Origin: Pontibacter actiniarum
Lineage (GTDB): Bacteria > Bacteroidota > Bacteroidia > Cytophagales > Hymenobacteraceae
Direction: 5' to 3'
DNA: 64,000 nt
Assembly: GCF_003585765.1 (NCBI RefSeq)
Contig: NZ_CP021235.1
Coordinates: 1,612,001-1,676,000, forward strand
Shown here: in pieces, positions 1 through 7,366 of the stretch
Numbering within the stretch: position 1 is the first letter of the stretch
How the letters are laid out: each line of letters starts with the position of its first letter
Notes under the pieces: generated by a model
Database searches by the model: none
What the model was told of the DNA's origin: nothing
What the model saw: only the letters and a program-made list of their open reading frames with translations
Made by a program: the position numbers and the translations under genes

Positions 1-45
1 TGTAGCAGTAGGGCAGTTGCTAGTAGTATAAAAGCCGCTCTCACC

Positions 46-855
46 TTAGTAATGCACCCGTTGAATTTTGAACCCATCTGACCAGATTTTAATGTAGGAG
101 AACCCCCTGTTGTTCATAGAGGTCGTGATTTGATAAGTGACGTTGCCTTCTTCCGGTTGGTAGAACTCCCAGTTGTGCTCATGGCCGTGCAGGCTCAACT
201 GCACGCGCCCGCTTTGCTCAAGTGCTTGCTGGAAAGGAAGACGCAACTTGCCGTCATAGTCACTGCCGAACGGTGACATGTGCGAGATGATGACCGCCTG
301 TTCCCAGGTATCCTCAGGTGTGGGCGTAAGTTGCCGCTGCAGCCAGCCAACATCGGGTACTTTGCCGTTAAAGCGGTACTCGCGGCCGTTTGTATCGATG
401 AAGATGAACTTTACCTTTCCGTACACAAAAGCATAGTTCATGTCGCCGTACATCTGCTGGTAAACGTCCTTGCCGTTAGACATCATGTCATGGTTTCCGA
501 TCACGGTCAGGTAAGGCACAGGGAGCCTTTTCATGATGTCATGCACCCACCGGAACTCCTTGGCGAGCCCAAAGTCGGAAATATCCCCCTGGTGCACCAC
601 AAAGTCAACACCCTCCATTGCGCTGACCGCCTTCACAAAGTCTTCCGCATCATCATAGAAACGCTGCGTATCCCCCATCACTACAAGCCGGAGGGTATCG
701 CCGGGTGTCTGCTGCTGAATGCGGTTGATGTTCCGCTGGGTCAGGTTCTTCTCGCTGTCCCGCAGCCGTATCTGATTCGGGTGGTATTCAAAAATCTCCT
801 CACAGGAAGTCAGGAGCAACACAGGAAACAGGAGAAGTATATAAATCTTTCTCAT
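46..855 (-). CDS. Calcineurin-like metallophosphoesterase lipoprotein
   Basis: A 269-residue protein starting at ATG. It has a short hydrophobic leader ending in a lipobox (LLLTSC, about residues 14-19), so it should be a lipid-anchored envelope protein. The metallophosphoesterase motifs appear in order: GDTQ near residue 61, HQGDISD near 89, GNHD near 120, an ISHMSPFG block near 191 and LHGHEH near 223. These supply the Asp/His/Asn ligands of a di-metal centre. The substrate cannot be read from sequence. It lies 171 bp downstream of the sphingolipid operon on the same strand, separated by two small hairpins, so it may or may not be cotranscribed. A phosphatase acting on an envelope phospholipid or sugar phosphate is possible but is only an inference. 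Confidence 0.85.
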   Translation of the reverse strand: MRKIYILLLFPVLLLTSCEEIFEYHPNQIRLRDSEKNLTQRNINRIQQQTPGDTLRLVVMGDTQRFYDDAEDFVKAVSAMEGVDFVVHQGDISDFGLAKEFRWVHDIMKRLPVPYLTVIGNHDMMSNGKDVYQQMYGDMNYAFVYGKVKFIFIDTNGREYRFNGKVPDVGWLQRQLTPTPEDTWEQAVIISHMSPFGSDYDGKLRLPFQQALEQSGRVQLSLHGHEHNWEFYQPEEGNVTYQITTSMNNRGFSYIKIWSDGFKIQRVHY

Positions 856-938
856 GAGTTAAAGTATAATAGTGAAACGAAAACCAGAACGACCAGACCA
901 TAAAGGGATTCTGGTCGAAGTCTGGGGTGTAAAACGCA

Positions 939-976
939 CCCTCTCTGTAAGAGGGCCGGGCGGTACAGAAAGTACC
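939..976 (-). terminator. Pair of small hairpins at the end of the sphingolipid operon
   Basis: Two adjacent dyads lie between the last operon gene and the metallophosphoesterase: CCCTCT/AGAGGG (939-944 and 950-955) and GGTAC/GTACC (962-966 and 972-976). Neither is followed by a T-run on the minus strand, so termination here is uncertain. They may instead be processing or attenuation elements. Confidence 0.25.
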
Positions 977-1026
977 ATTACCTCGCGTTTAAGATGATGT
1001 TTGTGAAGCTGCCTTAGCGCCCCATG

Positions 1027-1977
1027 CTACCGCACAGCCGCGACCAGCCTTTCAATTGCCCTGCTTAGGGCTGTATCTTGTTTGACCAGCCAGTTAAAGA
1101 GCAGGATGCCGGTGGTGGCGCACGTAATGCCGGCCAATACATCCAGCACATAGTGGTGCGAAGTATAAACCGCCGCAAACCAGATACCTACTGTAATGAT
1201 CCCAAAGACAACCTTCGCAGCTATACTTAAGTTATTTCTCAGGGCATAGTAAAGCACGATCAGCGGATAGGCCGAGTGCAGGGACGGCATGGCCGCGAAC
1301 ACGTTGGAGCCTTTCGCATAGAGGGCGTTAAAAATGGTAATTCCGAAGAACCCGTCGAACCGGGATAAGCCTGCTGTATTGCCAGGGGTTTTGGCGATAA
1401 AATCAAACCCGTGCAACTGTACGTACCAAGGAGGTGCCGCCGGATAAAGGTAGTACACGACAAAGCCCAGCAGGTTTACCAGCAAAAAAGTAAGCAGAAA
1501 GTGAACGAACTGCCTTCTGTTTCTGAAAAACCAGAAGAAGGCAAAGCCGATCGGCACCGGAACCCAGGTCAGGTAAAAGGCCCCGCTCATTACATCCAGA
1601 AACGGGTGGCTGTGCTGCAGCCAGAACTCGTTTGGCGTAAGTATAACCCCGCCGCTCTCCACGCCAAACCAGGCTTTCTCCGCCATGTACAGGCTTTCGA
1701 TGTGCACCGGGTTAAACCAGTAGTTCGGGAAAGCCTTCATGTAATCATACAGGATCCAGAAAACGACGAAAATAGAGAAGCCTGTGATAAACTTGCGCGT
1801 GATGGGCCTAAGGAAGTACAGCAGGTTTATAAGCCCCACCAACACCAGCTGGTCCGTTTTAAAGCCAACCAGCAGGTAAGACAGCAGCAGGTAACCAACG
1901 GATAGCGCCGCCAGCACCAGCACAGCCTTGCGGGTAATGCCCTTCTTCTCCCCTGCCGCCGTAGCCGTTACACTCAT
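1027..1977 (-). CDS. PAP2-family inositol phosphorylceramide synthase (Aur1-like)
   Basis: A polytopic membrane protein of 316 residues. I start it at the ATG at 1977, because the upstream in-frame start is only a TTG. About six to eight hydrophobic segments are visible. The PAP2/Aur1 active-site signature is present: a YPAAPPWY block near residue 180, AMPSLHSAYP near 230 and SHHYVLD near 275, giving the catalytic histidines. Aur1-like members of this superfamily move phosphoinositol from phosphatidylinositol to ceramide. Here the gene sits with serine palmitoyltransferase, inositol-phosphate synthase and a phosphatidylinositol-phosphate synthase, which favours that role over a plain phosphatidic acid phosphatase. 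It starts one base after the hydroxylase stop codon. It is the last gene of the operon, matching the last step of the pathway. Confidence 0.8.
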   Translation of the reverse strand: MSVTATAAGEKKGITRKAVLVLAALSVGYLLLSYLLVGFKTDQLVLVGLINLLYFLRPITRKFITGFSIFVVFWILYDYMKAFPNYWFNPVHIESLYMAEKAWFGVESGGVILTPNEFWLQHSHPFLDVMSGAFYLTWVPVPIGFAFFWFFRNRRQFVHFLLTFLLVNLLGFVVYYLYPAAPPWYVQLHGFDFIAKTPGNTAGLSRFDGFFGITIFNALYAKGSNVFAAMPSLHSAYPLIVLYYALRNNLSIAAKVVFGIITVGIWFAAVYTSHHYVLDVLAGITCATTGILLFNWLVKQDTALSRAIERLVAAVR

Positions 1978-1978
1978 A

Positions 1979-2599
1979 TTATTTTTTGTCAAAATCGGAT
2001 CTAAAAATTTTGTCCCACAACGAGGAGCTTACTCCATAGCCTTTGCTTGCATCGGCGTAGTGGTGCAGCATGTGGTGCTTCTTCAGTTTCTTCCAGAAAG
2101 CGCCTTTAAAGTTAAAGTGATGCAGGGCGTAATGAGAGATGTCGTAAAACAAATAGCCCGTCAGGAAGGCGGCAAAAAAAGCGTACAGCGGGCCTCCGGA
2201 CAGCACCAGCGAGAACAACAGGTACAGGATAGTGGCCATCGGAATGCTGGCGGAAGGCGGCATCACCAGCCTCTTCGCATCGTTCGGGTAGTCGTGGTGC
2301 ACGCCATGGAAGATGAAGTGCAGGCGCAAAGCCCACTTCGCCTTCGGCACAAAATGGAATACAAAGCGGTGCAGCACGTACTCCGTCAGCGTCCAGATAA
2401 ACAGGCCCAGTGCGGCGTAACCCAGAAAACCCAGCTGGCTCAGCTGCGCCACAAAAAGCGCCTGCCAGCTCAGGAAAAGTATAACGGGTATGTAAATGTA
2501 CAGCGGAACCGTATAATGTACTTTGGACAGTGCCTCCATCCAATCATACTTAAACATCCTTACCGATTCCTGCGAATTCGATACAAACTGTTTTTTCAT
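1979..2599 (-). CDS. Fatty acid hydroxylase superfamily protein, probable ceramide/sphingolipid hydroxylase
   Basis: A 206-residue integral membrane protein. It carries the histidine clusters of the sterol desaturase/fatty acid hydroxylase superfamily, which bind two irons: HRFVFH near residue 57, HGVHHD near 99, HYALHH near 157 and HHMLHH near 174. It resembles the core of yeast Scs7/FA2H without the cytochrome b5 domain, so the electron donor must be another protein. In an operon making ceramide the expected reaction is hydroxylation of the N-acyl chain or the long-chain base. Hydroxylated sphingolipids are common in this phylum. The gene lies 6 bp after the DUF4833 gene and its stop directly precedes the synthase start. 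The family is certain; the site of hydroxylation is inferred. Confidence 0.82.
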   Translation of the reverse strand: MKKQFVSNSQESVRMFKYDWMEALSKVHYTVPLYIYIPVILFLSWQALFVAQLSQLGFLGYAALGLFIWTLTEYVLHRFVFHFVPKAKWALRLHFIFHGVHHDYPNDAKRLVMPPSASIPMATILYLLFSLVLSGGPLYAFFAAFLTGYLFYDISHYALHHFNFKGAFWKKLKKHHMLHHYADASKGYGVSSSLWDKIFRSDFDKK

Positions 2600-2605
2600 A
2601 AAAGA

Positions 2606-3172
2606 TTAAGGTTTAAAACGTCCTGCCAGGGCTTTACCGGTTACGGCGTCTCTGCCTTTCAGCTCTACATACAGCACATTGGGCACCCAGAAGGTACCGC
2701 CTTCTATGCGCACAAACACCCGGTCCAGAATGGCCTCTTTCTGGTTGATGGTGGTGTACACGTTGTACTTGCCATCCGGTCCTTTGCGCAGGCGCAGCAC
2801 AAGCTTGGAGTAGCAAACGAACCGAAGCTCGTAAGAATCTGTACCCGTTTTTTTTGTGTTGAGGCCGTAGGCAAATTTGCGTTGGATGTAGTTCAGCTCC
2901 TTTTGCGCGCCGTCTTCTGCATACCTGATCCAGAACGGGTGGATCGGGTCTTTCTCGTCGAGAGTCCCCTGCGCCGTCTTGTTCAGCTCATACACTACGG
3001 TGTTGCTGTTCGGGTCGCGCTGCACGAAGAACTTCATGTCTTTCACGTTCTTCGGTACAGGCAGCGTATCAGGAGCAGCCTCTGGCTTACCCCCCGGCAG
3101 CATAGCGGCGTGTGCACTCCCCAGGCTGGTGTAAAGTAGTGCCACAAGCACTATAAAAAATATGCGTCTCAC
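2606..3172 (-). CDS. Secreted DUF4833 protein
   Basis: A 188-residue protein read from a GTG start, since no nearby ATG keeps the signal peptide. Residues 1-22 form a cleavable Sec signal peptide (ending SAHAA). The mature part has the DUF4833 pattern: FVQRDPNSNTVVYELN near residue 49, an FWIRY block near 80 and an IQRKFAYGL stretch near 95. It should be periplasmic or envelope-exposed. No catalytic residues stand out. Being embedded between the PI-phosphate synthase and the hydroxylase, with gaps of 14 and 6 bp, ties it to inositol-sphingolipid metabolism. Possible roles are lipid chaperone, transport partner of the neighbouring barrel, or an accessory of the synthase. None of these is shown by the sequence. 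Confidence 0.75.
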   Translation of the reverse strand: MRRIFFIVLVALLYTSLGSAHAAMLPGGKPEAAPDTLPVPKNVKDMKFFVQRDPNSNTVVYELNKTAQGTLDEKDPIHPFWIRYAEDGAQKELNYIQRKFAYGLNTKKTGTDSYELRFVCYSKLVLRLRKGPDGKYNVYTTINQKEAILDRVFVRIEGGTFWVPNVLYVELKGRDAVTGKALAGRFKP

Positions 3173-3186
3173 GTTCTGCTTTATAC

Positions 3187-3906
3187 TTATGCGGTTTTCA
3201 TCTCCTTCTGCTGCATCGCCTTCTTCGCATCCATCAGCCTGTTAACGGCAGTGATGTTTGTCAGCACGGCCATCACGGTGATCGGCAGGGTAAACACTGA
3301 CATGGTTTCGAACACATGGAACGGAACGCCCTCCACGTATACTTTATAATCAGCTCCCACAAAGGAGTAGGTGATACCGCAGGCAATGGCCGACAGCCCA
3401 ATCAGCACGACCCTCTCCGGGCGCTGCATCAGGCCTCCCTTACACTCCACACCCAGGCCTTCGGCCCGTGCCCTGGTATAGCTTACCATCATGGAGCCTA
3501 TCAGAGCAATAAAGGCAAAAAGGGAACTCAACAGGTAATGGTGGGCTATCAGGTAATAGCAAATGCCCATAAACATGATCATTTCGCTGTAGCGGTCGAG
3601 CACCGAGTCGTACATGGCCCCGAAGGTGGAGCCCATGTTGCCAAGCCGGGCCACCTGCCCGTCCAGCATGTCGAACAGGCCTGCGAACAGCACCAGCCCC
3701 CCGGCCCAGCCCACGTACTCGAGCTCACCGCGGTTGCTCACTTCGCCGCCCACTATAAAAATAGCAGCCACCCCGATGTTCAGGATCAGGCCAGTGGTAG
3801 TTACCGCGTTAGGGGTAAATCCTACCTTTATCAGAAACCGCACCACGGGGTTTATGACCTTGTATATACCCTGCTGCAGGGCGTCACGAAGCGAATTTTT
3901 GTCCAT
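3187..3906 (-). CDS. CDP-alcohol phosphatidyltransferase, probable phosphatidylinositol-phosphate synthase
   Basis: A 239-residue membrane enzyme with the full CDP-alcohol phosphotransferase signature DxxDGxxARx8Gx3Dx3D, visible from FDMLDGQVAR near residue 77 through DSVLDR near 100. The four Asp residues bind the metals and CDP-diacylglycerol. Several hydrophobic helices follow. With myo-inositol-phosphate synthase encoded upstream, the likely reaction is CDP-DAG plus inositol 3-phosphate giving phosphatidylinositol phosphate, as in the Bacteroides inositol-lipid cluster. A phosphatidylglycerophosphate synthase is the main alternative, and the gene context argues against it. It starts 19 bp after the barrel gene and is followed after 14 bp by DUF4833. 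Confidence 0.82.
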   Translation of the reverse strand: MDKNSLRDALQQGIYKVINPVVRFLIKVGFTPNAVTTTGLILNIGVAAIFIVGGEVSNRGELEYVGWAGGLVLFAGLFDMLDGQVARLGNMGSTFGAMYDSVLDRYSEMIMFMGICYYLIAHHYLLSSLFAFIALIGSMMVSYTRARAEGLGVECKGGLMQRPERVVLIGLSAIACGITYSFVGADYKVYVEGVPFHVFETMSVFTLPITVMAVLTNITAVNRLMDAKKAMQQKEMKTA

Positions 3907-3925
3907 AGTTTACCTGCTATAATTT

Positions 3926-6535
3926 TTAAAAATCGAATTTAAACCTACCTCTTATACCTATATCCGACACATTAGGATGATCCAGGTATGTCAGGCGTTT
4001 TACAAGGTCTATCCTAAAGAAATTGAAGATGTTACCGATTCCCACGCTGGCTTCCATATATGGCTTGTTCTCCAGCGTGTACGTCGCCTGCCGCCCGTCG
4101 TCAAACGTCGGGAAGCGCAGCAGGTCCGGGTTGCCTTGCGGCATATTTTCGCTGCGAACCTTGCCGTACAGTGCCTTAAAGGTAACAAACTCGCGCAGCT
4201 TCGTTTTCTTGAGCAGCGGTATTTTGTTAAAGATAAACCCGTTGAAGGTATGGTCGATGTGCACGCTCGCATACTGGTCGCTGACAAACTCCAGGAAGTT
4301 CATCAGGTTGTAGGACTGCAGCTGGTACGAGTAAGTCTGGTTGGCGCGGTGAATCATCAGCAGCGGAAAAGGCACCTGCCCGAAAGTATAACCGCCTTCG
4401 GTTACAACATCGGAGTAGCCCAGCTGCGACATGTAAAAGCGCTTGTACACGTTCAGGGCAACTTTCTGATACTCGTACTCGCTATCGAACAGGTCTTTTA
4501 TACCCGCTGTAGCCCTTAAGGTAAACACAGGGTAGCGGTTTGCAACCGGGGTGCGGTAAAGCTTTCCCTGGAAAAACTGCTCGTTTGGTGCCCAACGCAG
4601 CTCAAGCGACGCCTCCGATGTCGTCAGGCTTTGCACACCCACCGGCTCTGCTTCGCCAGAGGCTGCATCCGCAGGGCGCAGGTACTGCAGCGATCCTGCT
4701 GGTGACTGCCGCCAGTTCCTGAAGCCGACCCTGTAGGAGAAGTGATTCTCGAACTCATGCAGGTAGTTAAAGCTATAGGTCTCGTTGTAGAGCCATTTAT
4801 CGTTTTCGCCCCGCTTAAAGGAAAGCAGGAAGTTATCCTCCTGCACAAACTGCAGCTCCTGGCCCGGTATGTTGGTGTCTTTCTGGTAGCTCGCGCTGAT
4901 AGACCGCACCGGGAACTCAAAGATGGATCTGTCGGTGAGCGAATAACTGCCCCCCAGGTAATACTTCCACTTCTCATCTTTGAAGCCGTAGGCGGCATAG
5001 GTCTCCAGCATGTACTTCTTGCTGAATGTGGTGGTGGTGCGGCCGCCAAAGCGCAGGCGGAAACCTTCTACCGGGTTAAAGCTGTAGAACGTGTTCAGAG
5101 GGCCAATCTCAATGTTCGGCCCCAGGCGCTTATACCCCGCAATCAGGGCTGTGGCCCAATCCATAGTCCGCTGAAACGACTTCATGTTCACGAGGCTGTC
5201 GATGTTGGTATAGGTTTTGGCCTCCACGGCTGTAAGGGAATCGTGGCGGCTGGCCTGCCAGAAGCTTTCGTCTTTGGCGATGGCACTCTCCACGCGCACC
5301 ACGGCTTCGCCTTCGTACAGGGAAGCAGGCTGTGGCTCGTTCACCTTATAGTCTTTGTACGATACAACACGCTCACCGTACATACCGGCATCGCTGTTCT
5401 GTGTAAGCCCGAAGTCGGTTTTGATCACGCTCTTGCTCAGATGGTAGCGCCCGTCCGGGTTCTTCTCAAAATCAAGGTTGATCTTCAGGTCGCGCACCCA
5501 GTTAATGCTCACGCTTTTTGCCACCTCCATCTCCACGTTCTGCACGGCATAGGTGCCGTCAATCGTCACAAGCAGCTTGCCCGTAAACATAAAGGCGGCA
5601 GGGTTGCGCGGCTCAAACCGAAGCTCTGCCAGCTTTCTGCCACTCTCCGTCGTCACCGTGTCGGTGAGGTAAAACTTGTAGAAAGTAGGCGCCATGTCGG
5701 CGATAGGGCTCAGGAACTGGTTCGTCAGGATCGTGATGTTATTGTCGTAGATGTCGATATCCTGGTACATGTGCTGCATGTAAGAGGTAAAGCCCTGGTT
5801 GTCGATAAACTCGCCGAAATCAACTTTTTTCTCGGCCTTCACAATCGTTTTTCTGGTCTCCGGGGCCTTGCGGTAGTAATGCTCCGCAAGCTGCTCCTGC
5901 ACAAAGAACGGCAGCAGCGCCTTGCCCTCCAGCACAGTGGTGTCGAGGTTGCTGGTAATGAAGTCATACTTGCGCAGGAAGATGTTTCTTCTCAGCTTCT
6001 CCGGCGTGTTCACCAGTGACATCTGCGTCTTTTCGTACTCCTCGTACTGCACATAGTCGTAGTGCTCCGGCCTGTTCTGCTCCTTGTGGTCCACGATCTC
6101 CCGGATCAGGTCCACGGCCGGGTTATTCTTGTTGCTGTACTTCACCTTACGCTTCTTACCTACCACTACCACCTCGCTCAGCTGCTTGGCGCCGGTTTTA
6201 AGCTTCACGTCCAGGGTTTGCTCCTGCCCGGGCGATACACCCAGTGTTACGGTTTCATACCCTAGATAAGAAAATTGTACCTTGTTTATACTTTGATTTG
6301 TTCTGATCAGGTAGTTGCCTTCAAAGTCGGTGCTGGTACCGATGCTGGTGCCCGGCACAAAAACCGATACCCCGATAAGCGCCTCATTCGAAACAGCATC
6401 CCTAACAGTGCCTTTCACAGTTGTAACGGCACCCTGTGCCCTTACGGCGGTCGCATTTATACCTGAAACCACAAGTAACAGCGATAAAAGCAACCAGTTT
6501 ATATATAGCTTATATATATTCTTACTTGAATACAT
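3926..6535 (-). CDS. DUF5686/carboxypeptidase-regulatory-like outer membrane barrel
   Basis: An 869-residue protein with a signal peptide (about residues 1-34, ending VRAQG). Next comes a carboxypeptidase-regulatory-like beta-sandwich (GTVRDAVSNEALIGVSV near residue 42, then DFEGNYLI). The rest is a long DUF5686-type region rich in alternating aromatic and polar strands, ending in an aromatic residue (GRFKFDF), typical of outer membrane barrels. It lacks the TonB box and plug of a SusC receptor. The gene overlaps the end of gtrA by 14 bp and is followed after 19 bp by the PI-phosphate synthase gene, so it is a true member of the lipid operon. An outer-membrane role in receiving or moving sphingolipids is an attractive inference without direct evidence. 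Confidence 0.78.
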   Translation of the reverse strand: MYSSKNIYKLYINWLLLSLLLVVSGINATAVRAQGAVTTVKGTVRDAVSNEALIGVSVFVPGTSIGTSTDFEGNYLIRTNQSINKVQFSYLGYETVTLGVSPGQEQTLDVKLKTGAKQLSEVVVVGKKRKVKYSNKNNPAVDLIREIVDHKEQNRPEHYDYVQYEEYEKTQMSLVNTPEKLRRNIFLRKYDFITSNLDTTVLEGKALLPFFVQEQLAEHYYRKAPETRKTIVKAEKKVDFGEFIDNQGFTSYMQHMYQDIDIYDNNITILTNQFLSPIADMAPTFYKFYLTDTVTTESGRKLAELRFEPRNPAAFMFTGKLLVTIDGTYAVQNVEMEVAKSVSINWVRDLKINLDFEKNPDGRYHLSKSVIKTDFGLTQNSDAGMYGERVVSYKDYKVNEPQPASLYEGEAVVRVESAIAKDESFWQASRHDSLTAVEAKTYTNIDSLVNMKSFQRTMDWATALIAGYKRLGPNIEIGPLNTFYSFNPVEGFRLRFGGRTTTTFSKKYMLETYAAYGFKDEKWKYYLGGSYSLTDRSIFEFPVRSISASYQKDTNIPGQELQFVQEDNFLLSFKRGENDKWLYNETYSFNYLHEFENHFSYRVGFRNWRQSPAGSLQYLRPADAASGEAEPVGVQSLTTSEASLELRWAPNEQFFQGKLYRTPVANRYPVFTLRATAGIKDLFDSEYEYQKVALNVYKRFYMSQLGYSDVVTEGGYTFGQVPFPLLMIHRANQTYSYQLQSYNLMNFLEFVSDQYASVHIDHTFNGFIFNKIPLLKKTKLREFVTFKALYGKVRSENMPQGNPDLLRFPTFDDGRQATYTLENKPYMEASVGIGNIFNFFRIDLVKRLTYLDHPNVSDIGIRGRFKFDF

Positions 6536-6893
6536 ATCGTTTTTGGATTAAATAGTTATAGAAAAAACCGACAAGCACGGACGTGATAACCTTCGAGTAG
6601 ACATAGTTAACTCCTCCGTAATGCGTTATCACATACACGCCCGATGCATTAAGCAACAGGCTGCCGTTCCAGACCAGAAAATACTTGATTGCTTGTGCCG
6701 GTATAGTTTTGTCTGCAGCATGAAACACCCAGGTTCTGCCCAGGGTGAAATGAGTTACACCACCTGAAACAGTACCCACTATGGTGCCGGCCACATACCA
6801 GAAGCCGCACAGTTCCACAGCGATGATTGTCACCAGAAAATCGACAGCAGACGCTGCCAGAGAGGCAGCCTGCGCCTTCAGGAAGGTGAACAT
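6522..6893 (-). CDS. GtrA-family small membrane protein
   Basis: A 123-residue protein with four predicted transmembrane helices, starting immediately after the PgpA stop codon (TAA then ATG). Residues near 20-45, 70-95 and the basic end (FYNYLIQKRYVF) match the GtrA/DPMS fold. GtrA proteins are linked to flipping or presenting lipid-linked sugars across the inner membrane. Here there is no glycosyltransferase next to it. The neighbours make inositol lipids, so the cargo could be phosphatidylinositol (phosphate) or the ceramide product. Family assignment is firm; cargo is inferred. Confidence 0.75.
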   Translation of the reverse strand: MFTFLKAQAASLAASAVDFLVTIIAVELCGFWYVAGTIVGTVSGGVTHFTLGRTWVFHAADKTIPAQAIKYFLVWNGSLLLNASGVYVITHYGGVNYVYSKVITSVLVGFFYNYLIQKRYVFK

Positions 6894-7355
6894 TTAAAAA
6901 AACTTGTAGTATAAAAGTATCTGTAAAAATAAGTTCGCGTAAACGCCCGCCAGTACGTCGTCCAGCATTACGCCTAAGCCTCCTCCCACTCTCTCCAGCC
7001 TTCTTATAAAAAGCGGCTTCGCAATATCAAAGAACCTGAACAGGACTAACCCTGTGCACAGGTACGGTAGCGTAACAGGTATAAACAACATGCTGATGCA
7101 CATTCCCGCCACCTCGTCAATCACTACTTTCTTGTCGTCTTTGCCCCAAAGAGGCTCCACCTCTGTAGCAGACCACACGCCTACCCCCGTTAACAACAGT
7201 GTTATCATCGGGAGCCAGAGCACAAGCTGGCTCCCACCAGCCCATTGCGCGGCATACAGGCAAAGGCAAACGGCCACAGCGGCTACCGTACCTCCTCCCT
7301 TTCCTATATAGCCAATGCCCAGGCTGGTGGAAACTAGTTTGTGTATTCTAATCAC
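6894..7355 (-). CDS. PgpA-family phosphatase, probable phosphatidylinositol-phosphate phosphatase
   Basis: A 153-residue membrane protein of the phosphatidylglycerophosphatase A family, read from a GTG start 11 bp after the inositol-phosphate synthase gene. Visible family features are GIGYIGKGGGTVAA near residue 13 and the acidic block KKVVIDEVAGM near 80, with a DDVLAG motif near the C-terminus. PgpA enzymes dephosphorylate phosphatidylglycerol phosphate. Work on Bacteroides thetaiotaomicron assigned a phosphatase of its inositol-lipid cluster to the PIP-to-PI step. Placed between inositol-phosphate synthase and PI-phosphate synthase, this gene most likely does the same. A housekeeping phosphatidylglycerophosphatase is the alternative, and the sequence alone cannot decide. 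Confidence 0.8.
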   Translation of the reverse strand: MIRIHKLVSTSLGIGYIGKGGGTVAAVAVCLCLYAAQWAGGSQLVLWLPMITLLLTGVGVWSATEVEPLWGKDDKKVVIDEVAGMCISMLFIPVTLPYLCTGLVLFRFFDIAKPLFIRRLERVGGGLGVMLDDVLAGVYANLFLQILLYYKFF

Positions 7356-7366
7356 TGATCGATCTA

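Noticed and set aside
1928-3139. 403-codon plus-strand frame over the hydroxylase and DUF4833 genes
   Set aside because: It is the shadow of two well-supported minus-strand genes; the product has shadow-type composition.
4742-6019. 425-codon plus-strand frame inside the barrel gene
   Set aside because: It is antisense to the DUF5686 reading frame, with His/Val-rich composition typical of reverse-frame shadows.
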